Shown here: positions 44,656 to 55,604 of the stretch, piece by piece
Numbering within the stretch: the first letter of the stretch is position 1
How the letters are laid out: the number at the start of each line of letters is the position of its first letter
Origin: Cordylochernes scorpioides
Lineage: Eukaryota > Arthropoda > Arachnida > Pseudoscorpiones > Chernetidae
NCBI GenBank assembly: GCA_030710605.1
Contig: CP092876.1
Coordinates: forward strand, 63,984,115 to 64,048,114
Reading direction: 5' to 3'
DNA length: 64,000 nt
Notes under the pieces: model-generated
What the model was told of the DNA's origin: nothing
Databases searched by the model: none
Seen by the model: the letters and a program-made list of their open reading frames with translations, nothing else
Program-made: the position numbers and the translations under genes

Positions 44656-45052
44656 CGAGGGTTGTCCGTTAAATAAGTTCCACGGGGCACCACTGTCATG
44701 AGGATCGCTTTTAGGAATTGATGTCACACCCACCTTACAGCCCGGACGTAGCTCCTAGTGACTTTCATCTCTTCCCCGAGTTGAAGAAAAACCTGGGTGG
44801 AACCCAATTCCAGGACAATGACGAATTGGAAGAAGCGGTTTTAGGCTTTCTACGAGGCCACAGGCGGCAGAGTTCTTTGACTCTGGGTTCCATAAGTAAG
44901 TGTCCCGAATGCAAAAATACATCGAACGAAACGGGGAATATGTAGAAAAATAAAAAAGTCTGATATTTTCGAAAATGTATAGTTCAGGGCAAATAAACCT
45001 GTTTTTCTGTATGAAAAACCTCTGTGGAACTTATTTTAACAGACAACCCTCT
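44656..45052 (+). mobile_element. Internally deleted mariner-like element
   Basis: 397 bp with inverted ends CGAGGGTTGTCCGTTAAATA / its inverse and TA flanks. The interior keeps only the transposase C-terminus (HPPYSPDVAPSDFHLFPELK), from the segment around the third catalytic residue. It is not the family present at 6632. Confidence 0.88.
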
Positions 45053-45059
45053 TAGAAAC

Positions 45060-45420
45060 TTAAGGAAAAAAACTTTTAAAACCAGTTTTGCTATCCACCC
45101 TAAGACATTTGGATACAAACACCAATACACACACCATAGTGGATACATAGCCTTCCCACAACAAAGACCCAAGTCCCAACGGGGGCTCGCTAAAGATAAA
45201 AGCCAGACCTTTTGATCTATGGGTCTTGATCTCCTGATCTTGATCTCTGAAATGATCCCTTATTTTTGAAGCCTGCGGAGCCTTAGGTGTGCTTGGTGCT
45301 GCCTTGGTTCCCTCACAAGCGGCGCGCACTTCCAGAAGCTGCGGGCCATTTGCCTTGTGTTGTTCAGTGTTTGTTCTCCGAAAAAGCTTGTTCCGAAAGC
45401 TTACAGCGGAGGGAGATAAT
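45060..45420. other. Unassigned segment
   Basis: Moderate GC and a 165-codon open frame on the - strand, with no recognisable domain (ANGPQLLEVRAACEG, KIRDHFRDQDQEIKT). It lies between two mobile elements, so an old transposon fragment is most likely. Confidence 0.3.
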
Positions 45421-45660
45421 TCAACACAACAAAGACCCAGAATCAAATTCCGTATTGAGCACTTTTCTTTTTCTACATCAATGGCCCCTGATTTTTTAAC
45501 AAATTCAACCCCACTAGTGAGTGCAAGCAACCAAACAGCAGGACTCTGGCAAGACAAACTACATGTGTAGACATGCAGTGCACTTACAATAAACCTCTAA
45601 CTACTACTCACCATGATTATCATGGTCTGAACCATGTGTACTTGAGAGAGATAAGTAATA
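45420..45660 (+). mobile_element. tRNA-derived SINE (Glu-like), 5'-truncated and diverged
   Basis: Starts in the B-box region (AATCAAATTCCGTATTGAGC) and carries the family body (ATGGCCCCTGATT, CATGTGTAGACATGCAGTGC, GAGATAAGTAATAATAAAA), with gaps. Confidence 0.65.
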
Positions 45661-45952
45661 ATAAAAACATCATGCATTAAAAAAACGGATTTAAAAATAA
45701 AATCATATAATGTGAGAAAAATATTAAAACTACACCAATACACAAACATATAAATGAATGCATATATAAATATAGAGATTAATAAAACTTTTCTTTATAA
45801 AGATTTTCTCAAAAAGTCAAAAGCTGATTATAAATGATAGTGTTAAATCAGGGGAACAAAAATGATAAGATGGGATTAGGAAAATGAAATTATAGTGCAA
45901 TAACAAAAAGAACAAACACAAAGTAATAAGACCAAATTCAAATAAATAAATA

Positions 45953-45998
45953 GTGTGTGACGTTTCGGTAACAGCATTGTTACCATCTTCAGACAAAA
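45953..45998 (-). ncRNA. Hammerhead-like ribozyme, family D
   Basis: On the - strand: UUUUGU, CUGAAGA, stem II with 7 pairs (GGUAACA / UGUUACC), GAAAC, GUC, ACACAC. The core agrees with CUGANGA and GAAA. Stem III is the two-pair palindrome ACGU without a loop, which in known minimal hammerheads needs a dimer. Stem I is weak (UGU/ACA). Confidence 0.62.
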
Positions 45999-46018
45999 GT
46001 ACTGAATTGTTTCAGACA

Positions 46019-46064
46019 AATGTACTGAAGATGGTAACAACGCTGTTATCAAAACGTCACACAC
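46019..46064 (+). ncRNA. Hammerhead-like motif, family D, catalytic-base change
   Basis: CUGAAGA, stem II GGUAACA/UGUUAUC, then AAAAC instead of GAAAC, and GUC. The first G of GAAA (G12, the general base in hammerheads) is A here, predicting loss of activity. It is the mirror partner of 45953-45998. Confidence 0.55.
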
Positions 46065-46107
46065 TATTTATTTGGATTTGGTCTATTCAAATTCTAATAA
46101 ATAAATA

Positions 46108-46153
46108 GTGTGTGACGTTTCGGTAACAGCATTGTTACCATCTTCAGACAAAA
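46108..46153 (-). ncRNA. Hammerhead-like ribozyme, family D, duplicate
   Basis: Same sequence as 45953-45998 within the tandem duplicate unit; core complete. Confidence 0.6.
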
Positions 46154-46173
46154 GTACTGAATTGTTTCAGACA

Positions 46174-46219
46174 AATGTACTGAAGATGGTAACAACGCTG
46201 TTATCAAAACGTCACACAC
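46174..46219 (+). ncRNA. Hammerhead-like motif, family D, duplicate with catalytic-base change
   Basis: Same as 46019-46064, including AAAA for GAAA. The shared defect shows the mutation preceded the duplication. Confidence 0.52.
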
Positions 46220-46745
46220 TATTTATTTGGATTTGGTCTAATTACCTTGTGTTTATAATCTATAATCCAAATTGTGCCTTATAACAAAAAGAACATTATA
46301 AAAGGACATTTTATAGCAAAGAGTTTTTTACTGTATATGACATATAAATGATATCATAGGTATGTATGTAAAGAGTCATGTTTTACAGGCAATATATAAG
46401 TATTGTATAAACAAAATAGAATGGAGATAAAATTGAGACAATAAAGATACAAGTTCAAAATACAGCTTAAAATTGAAATGGCAAACAATGGTAGAGAATT
46501 TGAATCAATCAACAAATTGATGGTAAATGATTGTTTGGAAAGATCTGGAAAGATTTGGCCAAATCCAAGCCAGCCTATCATAACCTAACTGAGTGTAAAA
46601 TTGACCCAATTGTGTGGTTTGTTGCACACTCCAGCCAATCAGAGACAATGTTTTGGTCAAATCCCTCCAGATTAGCCAATTGTTTGCATACCTTCTATGA
46701 CATAAGGTAGAAACTGTTTTATATTATAGAGAAGTATGGTATATA

Positions 46746-47191
46746 CAGTAGAACCTCCATGAGAGGACATTCATGCTAGATAACACTTCTCTAAAAAGGA
46801 TAGTTTTAATCATCAAAATTACCATTTTTACTAATTAGAGGGGGAACCCCACCATAGAATTCCTTTTCCCATGAATGTCCATTGTATGAATGCTTAACGG
46901 TTGCTGAGATGGTACATTGAGCTCAAGACAGAGATGGCTGTCACATTGTGACACAATGTTCGATCGCAAATAAAATGATTTTATAAAATAAATGAAGCTT
47001 CCAGGGCTAAGTTTCTTTTGCAACTTTTTATTTTTCAAGCTTTCGGACTTGTCAGTCCTTCAACAGGATTATCACGTTAAAAATTTTAATAATGATTTAT
47101 ACTATAATATTTGTCAACTCTCCAATAACTCTCAATGATGGACACTTTAGCCTTGCAACTAGGCATTGTCCTTTACAGAGAGGTTCTACTG
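46746..47191 (+). repeat. Family-A MITE interrupted by unrelated sequence
   Basis: CAGTAGAACCTCCATGAG at the left and GAGGTTCTACTG at the right are the two ends. About 250 bases in the middle (near 46835-47085, including GCTTTCGGACTTGTCAGTCC) are foreign to the family. Confidence 0.65.
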
Positions 47192-47699
47192 TATCCTCAA
47201 GAAATCAGTTTGATGAGGTTTTCCATATTTTGTGTATAAATAAATAGGAAATAAGCAATGGAATAATTGTGTAGAACTCTGATAGATTAAACTAGATGGA
47301 AGAGGATTGACTTCTGATGAACTTTTTCATTCTTTATACCCTCACTAGCCAAAAGTAGTAAAGTAGGTCAAGAAAAAATTATACAACCATAAAAATAACT
47401 ACTAAAATATGACTCTAAAACTCAAAATGTCTCTAAATTAAAGCTTTCTCAGTAAATTTCTGAGTAAATTTATATAGTTATCCCTTTAAATTTATAGACA
47501 GTACACTCAGGCTCTTTTCACTAGCCTCTCTTTAAACCTGCAAACTTTTCAGTAGATTTTCAACTAATTAAAAAGTTTCAGCATCTTCTATTTAGGTCTT
47601 AAATTCATTTTTCTAAAAAAATAAGGTACTATAAGACAATACCATGGTATGGTACCTTTAGAGAATCAGAGGAAACTTGAGCATTGTTGGCCTCTAAAC

Positions 47700-47945
47700 T
47701 CTGATAAAAAGAAGAAGGGATTGCAGTAAAAAGTTCACTAAAAACCCAAGTTCAGCTGTCCCGGCTGATAGTACACTGTAAAGGCTCCTGATCCATGGAT
47801 ATAGGATGAGCAGTCTGTACTCCAAGTTAGGAGTGACTGTACATAGCATCTGTTCCTCATGTCAGAGGTGGCTATTTTATATTAGAGCTAAGTCGGCCTC
47901 CTACTCAGGAGAGTTCCTAGTCTTAATGACTAAATCAAGATACCT
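47700..47945 (+). mobile_element. LINE-tailed SINE, diverged and 3'-truncated
   Basis: Carries AACCCAAGTTCAGCTGTCCC, GTAAAGGCTCCTGATCC, GTACTCCAAGTTAGGAG and GCTAAGTCGGCCTCCTACT, in the same order as 34162-34603, without the terminal GATAAGAAAG tail. Confidence 0.7.
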
Positions 47946-48598
47946 TTTACTTTCTTCAAACATAAAGATCTTCAGACAATTCTTTAGGATTTAGAGTAGA
48001 AAAGGAGGTAGATTTATATAGGACCTTAGTTAATATCACATTTACATGTGTTTTTATAAAACACTCATAGCATTCTCACTCTAACGGAATAGGAAATGGA
48101 GAAATCCTTGCAGAGAATTACTAGTCCAAAGTAAACCATTACAGAACATGATGATACAGAACCTCATAGAAACAGAAAGCATTTTGAAGTCTAGTGCTTT
48201 TCAAAATTTGCTTTAAAACATCAAAATATGCCTTATATAAGGACATAACCTCAAGAAGATTTTTTATTGATTAATTATGTTAATGTCATTTATATTGTGT
48301 ATCATGAACAAATTTTCCTGGATATTTCCTGAATTGTTAAAAAAATAATAATAAGGCAAGACACAACAAGGATATTTACATAAATCTAAGGCATTCAAAG
48401 CACTTACCTTGTGAAAGAACCAGGAAGTTCTTACCAAAGAGATGGTAAGAGTTGTGAGTGGAAGAAAGAAAGAAGGGAATCTAGGAGAAAAACTACATTC
48501 ATTCGCATGGTTTGGCAGATCATGAGCTGTACAGAGATGATTCATAATTTTAAATATATATTTATATATATATATATATATTAAAAAGAAAAGTGGAA

Positions 48599-48604
48599 TT
48601 TATT
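48599..48604 (-). terminator. Poly(A) signal of WDR33 copy B tail
   Basis: AATAAA on the - strand, 42 bases past the TGA at 48646-48648. Confidence 0.6.
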
Positions 48605-48645
48605 GTGGGATGAAGGAGTGCCATAGAAAACTATACAACAACAAC

Positions 48646-49492
48646 TCAGTAGTCTGAGGGGCCAGAGTATCTCCAGTTGTGAGGGATTCCGTTGGGAGGG
48701 GGCGGCTGCTGGTAGTTCTGCTGTTGTTGGTTGGGCGGCTGCTGTTGCTGGTAATTCTGCTGTTGTTGGTTGGGCGGCTGCTGCTGCTGGTAATTTTGTT
48801 GCTGTTGTTGGTTGGGCGGCTGCTGCTGCTGGTAGTTCTGCTGCTGGTTGAGGTTGGGTGGTGGTTGTTGGTAATTCTGTTGCTGGGGAAGGTTGGGAGG
48901 AGGTTGTTGCTGGTAATTTTGCTGTTGGTTGAGGTTGGGAGGAGGTTGTTGCTGGTAATTTTGCTGTTGGTTGAGGTTGGGCGGAGGTTGCTGCTGGTAG
49001 TTCTGTTGTTGGGGAAGGTTGGGTGGGGGCTGGTAGTTCTGCTGGGAGAAGTTGGGAGGCTGCTGGAAGTTGGGAGGCGGCTGTTGTATGGGAAAGTTTG
49101 TGGGGAAGTTGGGGGGCTGCTGGAAGTTGTTGTTCTCCATGAAGCTCCAGACTGGAGGCGGGGGTCCAGTGAAGCCGGTGTTGGACTGTACTGGGGGCAC
49201 TGCAACAGCAACCAGTGTCACACAGGGTCTAGGGTGGGAGCTGAGAGAGAAAGAGAAGGAAGCAGAGTCAAGAAGGATCCCACCTACACCTTGCTGGCAG
49301 GTTACTCACTGTCTGTAGGGTTCCGGTTGCTACCCTCCGTATTATTGCCAGGTGGGGTGAAGTTCTTGGTGGGAGAGGTCTGATCAGTGGAGTTGCGGAT
49401 GAGAACATACTTGTTTGGAGGAGGTGCTCTAACCCGCACCCCCGATGCAAAGTAATGGTGGGGGTCGGGATTGTGGACCTCATAGTAGTTGG
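48646..49492 (-). CDS. P/Q/N-rich terminal exons, probably of WDR33 copy B
   Basis: Two exons on the - strand: 49492-49310 and 49199-48646, joined in phase by GT-AG (intron 49309-49200). The first encodes PNYYEVHNPDPHHYF-like sequence and RVRAPPPNKYVLIRNS. The second encodes FTGPPPPVWSFMENNN, then eight to nine QQQNYQQQPPPNLN-type repeats of about 12-15 residues, ending NWRYSGPSDY and TGA. The acceptor at 49493-49494 (CTGTTGTAG) gives phase 1, matching the donor at 63732 on the same strand, so these may be the last exons of WDR33 copy B across a 14-kb intron. The low-complexity tail also parallels copy A. An independent gene is the alternative. No known domain is visible. Confidence 0.6.
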
Positions 49493-50218
49493 CTACAACA
49501 GGCATCACACTTAGCCTGCTGACAGGGGCTCGGCCAGCCTCCAGACAAGGGTTAGTCACAGGACACCAGCCAGATAAACAGGTACAACAGTTAGAGGGAT
49601 ATACACACATGCTTGTTACTGGGACCTCTCATTGTAACAACAGCATTTGGGACCATGCTGTTATAACCAGAGTTTAAAACAATTGGAACTTAAGACTTTA
49701 GAATTATGACGTTATATTAAAGTTGTTGTTATAACAAGTTTCCATTGTATAGCCTTTTTAAGCAACTTGAAAATACAGTAAAACCCCTCTATAGTGAACC
49801 CCAATGGGACAGAGCTTTTGGTTCACTATAGCCATGGTTTGGCTATATTTTTTTACTTTTCAAAATTTTAGACCGTATAATTAAAGGACAGCCATACACA
49901 CAAGAAGAGGCTTCCTCTTAATAGTGGTCACTTTGTTTTAATTCCCTTAATTGACCAATTTCCTTACATTAATACTGAATAATAATAGAAATCATTAGAT
50001 GATAGGTTCTTCTTATCATTAACATACATGTACCTCTATGTCTAATTTAAAAATCAAGACAAATCCTAGGCAAAGTTTTATTAAATATATATTCAAAGAT
50101 ATAAAATGATTTTAAAACATCATTATCACATTATATAATACATTGTTTACTTGGAAAAATGGCTCTAACACCTTGTTGCTTCAAAGCATTCTTCAAGCAT
50201 TGCACCATTCAAATAAAG

Positions 50219-50460
50219 TTAGTGTTTTTCTTCCATTTCATTTTCCCCACATATTCTTCTGGGTCTAGATTTCATTTTTTTTTTTTTTAACCTGTCATGC
50301 AAAACATTGCTGACTTTAAAATCACCATAGTTTAGGCATAAAAATAGTTTTTGTTTCATCACGGGACCATTTATTTGGATTTTTTTTTTAGCCCTAAAAC
50401 GTACGATCGCGGCAAAAGTTGAGGTTGATTCCTCTCTGTAACAATTTTTAATAGCTTTAT
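50219..50460 (-). pseudogene. CENP-B-domain remnant of a Tigger transposase
   Basis: The - strand frame reads STSTFAAIVRFRAKKK, INGPVMKQKLFLCLNYGDF and KVSNVLHDRLKKK. This corresponds to the CENP-B-type HTH signature of Tigger proteins (W..R, G..L..KA, F..S.GWL.RFK) with several key residues lost. It is cut by the Gypsy insertion at its upstream side. Confidence 0.6.
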
Positions 50461-50462
50461 AT

Positions 50463-50801
50463 TGTTGCACCAGGTTGCGGCTTGGCAGACTCTTCAGCCA
50501 TGATTCTCTCCTGTGCTGGGTCTTGCATCTTATCAGAGCGTGTTTCAACCATCCTACAAATTTATATAAGGGAATAATGAGATAAGTCTACTTTAAGTAA
50601 CCTCCAGAATGCTTTCTTTATTTTCTCACATCAAAGAGAGCAGTGAAGTCACACGTGTACCTAAATACAAATGATGATAATCTAATCTGTTTTAAATAAA
50701 TATCATAGAATATTTTATATAAAAATAAATAAATATATAATTTAAATTTCAAATATATTAAAAATAATATAAGAAATACGCCATTAATCATGATGTAACA
50801 C
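50463..50801 (-). repeat. 3' LTR of the Gypsy element
   Basis: 339 bp, near-identical to 55271-55604. It also contains the first codons of gag because the gag frame begins in the LTR. Confidence 0.93.
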
Positions 50802-51089
50802 TTCCCCCTCTCCAGAGGTCGTCACGTCCTCGTGATTGACCTCATCAATTCTTTCAAAATAGGGTTTGATTCTTGAGACATGGACAATCAATGGGTCTTG
50901 GCCAGGATTATCTTTTGGTTCAATTAAGTAATTTACGTTGGACAGCTTCTTTAATATTCTATATGGGCCAAAATATTTTCTCAGTAGTTTCTCACACTTT
51001 CCTATTTTCCTAATTGGTGTCCAAACTGCTACTAATTCTCCTGGTTCGTAGCTTCTTTCCATGTGTTTCTTGTCATAGTTCTTTTTCAT
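50784..51089 (-). pseudogene. Gypsy integrase C-terminal segment, out of frame
   Basis: About 100 codons with the GPY-type module of Gypsy integrases (YEPGELVAVWTP, LLRKYFGPYRILKKLS, HVSRIKPY). It is separated from the DDE core by a frame break and stop near 51125. It ends just before the purine tract. Confidence 0.8.
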
Positions 51090-51127
51090 TCTTTCTTGAG
51101 TCTTTATTGTGTTGTTAATAACATAAT

Positions 51128-54100
51128 CTAACTAACATAATCATCCTTGTCAATGTCCACCGAGATATTCCTGTCGTCCAAAAGAGACGTGGGTTCTCTT
51201 CCAAACATCAGGAAAAAGGGAGAATATCCTGTGGTTTCCTGAATTGTAGTATTGTAAGCGTGAGTGATGAATGGGAGTATTTCGTCCCAATTCTTCTGAT
51301 CAGTGTTCACATACATACTGAGCATATTGATCAATGTTCTATTTAACCGCTCTGTCAATCCATTAGTCTGGGGATGATAGCTCGTTGTGAAGCAATGTTT
51401 AATCTTGCACGTTTTCATCACCTCTTTCATTAAATTACTGGTAAATTGAGAGCCTCTGTCACTAATAAGATATTGTGGGGCTCCGTGCCGGAGAAAAATA
51501 TCCTCTACTAGAAATTTTGAAACTTCTTTCACTGTTGCTTCCGAGACTGCTTTTGTTTCTGCATATCTAGTGTAGTAGTCCGTCAGCACGATTATCCATT
51601 TTTTCCTGTTTTTCGTAGATGGCAATGGACCAACAAAGTCAATTCCAATTCTTTCGAAAGGAAAGTTGGCTGGGGGAATGGGCTGTAGTAGTCCAGAAGG
51701 TAATTGGTTTGAGCCTTTTCTACTTTGGCAAAGGTGACACGTCTTAACGAACTCTGAGACATCCTTTAGCATGGATGGCCAAAAGTATTTACTCTTTATT
51801 CGGTACATGGTTCTGGCGACACCCAGATGGCCATTCGACATATGATTGTGATATTCTTTCATAATTTCTCTCTTTTTCTTCTCTGGAACCACAAGCAACC
51901 ACGCCCTGCCTTCAGGGTTCGGGTTTTTCTTAAAGAGGCATCCATCTTCTACTTTAAAGTTTTGCGCAATTGATCGCCTGCTTCCATTAAGATTTTTCTT
52001 AACACTTTCGATAAACTTATCCTCTTCGTCTGTTATTTGATTTAAAAATAGCCTTTCAAAATCCTCATCCCAATCAGTTTCTGGTAAGGGTCCCCTAGAT
52101 AAGCCATCGGCGTCCAGATGCTTCTTTCCTGATTTATGTATTATATCGAAGTCATATTCTTGAATTTTCAATGCCCATCTTGCCAATCGACCTGTTGGAT
52201 CCTTCAAGTTTTTGAGCCAGCATAAGGCGTGGTGGTCTGTTACTATTTTAAAGTGTCTTCCATAAAGGTAGGGTCGTAATTTTGACATTGACCAGACAAC
52301 GGCCAGACATTCTTTTTCAGTGGTTGAATAATTTTGCTCCGCTTTACTTAGGGTACGACTCAAATATGAGATCACCTTCTCTTCACCACCGATGTCTTGG
52401 ACAAGAGTTGCACCTATGCCGATGTTGGACGCATCAGTATGAACATAAGTAGGTGCATTTGGATTGAAGTGACCTAAAATTGGTGGACTTAATAGTGCTG
52501 TTTTTAGGGTTTGAAACGCTTCCTCTTGTCTTTCTGTCCAGGTAAATGATACACTTTTTTTTATAAGGTTGGTCAAAGGGTCAGCAATTTTTGAGAAGTC
52601 TTTGATAAATTTTCTATAATATGAACACATTCCCAAAAAGGATTGTACTTCTTTGACCTTTTTGGGCCGAGGGAAATTTCTGACAGCTTTGATGTTATGT
52701 TCCGCAGGTTTTATACCATGTTTGCTCGTTATATAGCCGAGAATCTCCAATTCTTCAAAAGCAAATCGGCATTTTTTGTCGTTTAACCTTAAATTAGATT
52801 CACGAAAACATCTAAAAACAGCTTCAAGTCTTTTGAGGTGCGTTGGAAAATCCGGGCTATATATGATAACATCATCCAGATAACACAAACAAATTTGCCA
52901 TCTCAGATTTCCAAGCATATTCTCCATATTTCTCTCAAAGGTAGCAGGCGCGTTACAAAGTCCAAAAGGCATCACGTTGAATTCATATAATCCATGTGCT
53001 GTAGTGAAAGCTGTTTTCTCTTTGTCTCTTTCTTCGACTTCAACTTGCCAATATCCAGATCTGAGGTCTATTGCTGAGAAGTGTGTAGATCCTTGGAGAG
53101 TATCCATAACTTCGTCTATTCTAGGGATCAGATAGACATCTTTTACTGTCACATTATTCAGTTTTCTGTAGTCCACACAAAATCTGTATTTACCATCTCG
53201 CTTCTTGACCAATATTACTGGAAAAGACCAGGGGCTAGAAGATGGCCTAATTATGCCTTCTGTAAGCATCTCGTCAATTTGCTCTTTTATAATATCTCGT
53301 TCTTTAGCACTTACCCGGTAAGGCTTGTGTTTAATTGGCTTCGCGTCTTCTGTGTCTATCCGATGTTTTGCCAAATTGGTTCTCCCTAATCTCGACGAAA
53401 AAAGATCTCCATACCTTTCTAAAACTTGTTTTAACTCCTTCTGTTCCTTTGGTGAAAGATTTTCGTTTATTTGGAATCTAGGTTCTTTGTTCTCTTCTAC
53501 CTCTCTTTCTCGACTCACATTTATTTTCGCTGGACTACTTCCAAAAGCCAATGTTTGGTTTTTCATTATTTTTAAAGGTCGAGGATACGGATTAGTTATC
53601 CAGATGTGTGTTTCCCTATTTATAACATTGATCAAGCTTCTTGCTAGACGAAGTCCATTTGTTTGAAACATTTTGCTGCTCTCCTCGATAATATATTCTC
53701 CATCCTCTGTTTCTACCAATGCCTTGATCAATTTCATGGAACATTCCGGTACAATGGAATCCTTGGCACTCTTTTATTTTCAACATTTCAAAATTGATTT
53801 CGTCATGATTATTCGTCAAATCGTATTTGATAGTTTCTTGCTTACAATCTATTTTTGCGTTCATTTTCTTAAGGAAATCTCTCCCAAGAATTAATGTCCG
53901 TAAATGCGTTTTCAATATCACAAAGTTGTGTGATAATGTTTCGTCATCAATTTTTATATTTAAAAATATACTTCCTACCATGTCCAATTTTTTTCCATCG
54001 GGTCCTGCACAAATTTTTGCGAGTTTACTTATACCATGGCCTGTATCGAGGGCCGTTCTGAGGTCGACCACTGAGAGGTCAGCACCTGTATCAACCAAAG

Positions 54101-54155
54101 CTTCAAAAGTCCCTATCTTGTCCACGTTAATTTTTAATTTGTATTTAGGGTCCAA
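51128..54155 (-). CDS. pol: Gypsy protease-reverse transcriptase-RNase H-integrase, with frame break
   Basis: Protease: 54155-53616, with catalytic LVDTGADLS and GRDFLKK. A frame change near 53757 leads to the main frame (53737-51128, 869 codons). It holds RT with the FCVDYRKLN, MPFGLCNAPATF and YLDD motifs, an RNase H beginning YVHTDASNIGIG, an HHCC integrase finger (HNHMSNGHLG, CHLCQ), and a DDE core (GIDFVGPLP, ISDRGSQF, NGLTERLNRTL). The protease-to-RT frame change looks like a one-base difference rather than a designed shift site, because protease has the -1/+1 frame relative to both gag and RT. It therefore could be either mutation or programmed. The integrase end is interrupted near 51125. 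Confidence 0.9.
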
Positions 54156-54211
54156 CTTCTTGATTCCGTTTATGGTCGACTTGCTTTGATTGACAGATTC
54201 AGGCGCGACGC

Positions 54212-55360
54212 TTAGTTTAAATCTTCCAACACGGAATATCTATTCCGGGTAGGAATATTTGTCTGTGTGTTATGACATACATCGGCATAAAGCCGAGGTC
54301 CTGATTTCTCTGATATTTCATTCATTTGGCATTTCTCTTCGACCTTCTCTTGGGTATCTGTTGGATCCTCTTCTAGGATTCTTATAAACTTGACCCTACA
54401 ATAACGGGCCACGTGCCCTGGCTTGTTACATTTAAAGCAGATTGGTATTCCATCTTCCGTCCTATTTTTGCTCACTTCTTGGCTTTTATTGTAAGTTTTT
54501 CTCTGAAGGTTTGGTTTCGGCACAAAGTTAGGATTATAAGGACGTCTAGGGGTAGAGGGCTGGGGAAAGTTGTTTCGATACTGTCTGGGAGTAGGAGGGG
54601 AGTCGTTCTTGTAATTATTGGAAACAGGGGCTTGGGGCCTGGAAGTGGTCTGGTAGTTTCGTGCGGCAGTCGGCGGCACGTACCTCGATTGTTGTTGGGG
54701 TCTAGAATAGCGTGGACCGTTATATAGGTTTCTGGATTTCTCCACACGTTCCCGATACTTCTTTTCAAAAGAATCCATTTTCTTGCACACGACAAGAAGG
54801 TCATCGGTCGTTTTAGGAGGGTTCAGGTAGAGCGCGAATGAGTACTCTTTTTTCAGTCCTCCAATAACATGTTCAATTTTTGTTTCTTCTTCCATTGCGG
54901 GGTCAACCTTGTTGCACAACACTAGAATGTCTTCCGCGAACCTGATTGCTGGTTCATTCCAGTGTTGCATTCTGTTGAGCTTCATTCTAAGTTCTTCTTT
55001 ATTCGCGTCCAAAGAAAAATCCTGAATGAGGCGGATTTTAATATTTTCCCAGCTCGTGAAACTAGCTTTGTGTAAATTCAACCAGGTTTTAGCGCTTCCC
55101 GTCATGTTCATGGCGGCATAACGAGAGATAATGTAGTCTGCCCAATGGTACAGGAAGCCAATTTCTTCAAGAGATTCAATCCATGGGCGAGGGTCTTCCG
55201 TTCCATCATACTTGGGGATGTCGATGTTGGGATTCAGGACAACTGGGTCGGAACTAGCATCTCTACCAATTGTTGCACCAGGTTGCGGCTTGGCAGACTC
55301 TTCAGCCATGATTCTCTCCTGTGCTGGGTCTTGCATCTTATCAGAGCGTGTTTCAACCAT
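54212..55360 (-). CDS. gag: Gypsy gag polyprotein
   Basis: 382 codons on the - strand, intact. Residues about 40-215 are a retrotransposon Gag capsid region (IPKYDGTEDPRPWIESLEE, SAKTWLNLHK, RLIQDF). A P/R/Q-rich linker follows, then one CCHC zinc knuckle (CFKCNKPGHVARYC) near residue 315. The first Met and about 30 residues are encoded inside the 5' LTR; the next internal Met is about 50 residues beyond the LTR edge, inside the capsid domain, so translation probably starts in the LTR. Gag packages element RNA in cytoplasmic particles. Confidence 0.88.
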   Translation of the reverse strand: MVETRSDKMQDPAQERIMAEESAKPQPGATIGRDASSDPVVLNPNIDIPKYDGTEDPRPWIESLEEIGFLYHWADYIISRYAAMNMTGSAKTWLNLHKASFTSWENIKIRLIQDFSLDANKEELRMKLNRMQHWNEPAIRFAEDILVLCNKVDPAMEEETKIEHVIGGLKKEYSFALYLNPPKTTDDLLVVCKKMDSFEKKYRERVEKSRNLYNGPRYSRPQQQSRYVPPTAARNYQTTSRPQAPVSNNYKNDSPPTPRQYRNNFPQPSTPRRPYNPNFVPKPNLQRKTYNKSQEVSKNRTEDGIPICFKCNKPGHVARYCRVKFIRILEEDPTDTQEKVEEKCQMNEISEKSGPRLYADVCHNTQTNIPTRNRYSVLEDLN

Positions 55361-55604
55361 CCTACAAATTTATATAAGGGAATAATGAGATAAGTCTACT
55401 TTAAGTAACCTCCAGAATGCTTTCTTTATTTTCTCACATCAAAGAGAGCAGTGAAGTCACACGTGTACCTAAATACAAATGATTATAATCTAATCTGTTT
55501 TAAATAAATATCATAGAATATTTTATATAAAAATAAATATATAATTTAAATTTCAAATATATTAAAAATAATATAAGAAATACGCCATTAATCATGATGT
55601 AACA
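55271..55604 (-). repeat. 5' LTR of the Gypsy element
   Basis: 334 bp; TGTTACATCATG start, GGTGCAACA end on the - strand. The sequence after the LTR (TTGGTAGAGATGC) is where the primer-binding site should be, but I cannot match it to a particular tRNA. Confidence 0.93.

Larger units (their letters stand above)
45915..46285. repeat. Family-D element with tandem duplication of its ribozyme pair
   Basis: Outer arms ACAAAGTAATAAGACCAAAT and the inverse (ACCTTGTGTTTATAATC, AATCCAAATTGTGCCTTAT) frame two copies of a block of about 150 bp, each an inverted pair of ribozyme motifs. Confidence 0.75.
50463..55604 (-). mobile_element. Nearly complete Ty3/Gypsy LTR retrotransposon
   Basis: 5142 bp in - orientation with LTRs at 55271-55604 (5') and 50463-50801 (3'), TGTT...AACA ends and a 4-bp ATAT target duplication (50459-50462, 55605-55608). 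LTRs differ by a small indel and a few substitutions, so insertion is recent. A purine tract (GGAGAGGGGGAAG) precedes the 3' LTR. Gag, protease, RT, RNase H and integrase are present in order, with no env. Confidence 0.95.

Noticed and set aside
45060-45557. 165-codon open frame on the minus strand
   Set aside because: It spans two different repeats (mariner edge and SINE body), so it cannot be one gene.
48600-49383. Two long frames (203 and 234 codons) overlapping the P/Q-rich exon
   Set aside because: Leucine/valine or serine/threonine-rich shadow translations of a CAG/CCN-rich coding repeat; the frame with acceptor, stop and poly(A) signal is preferred.
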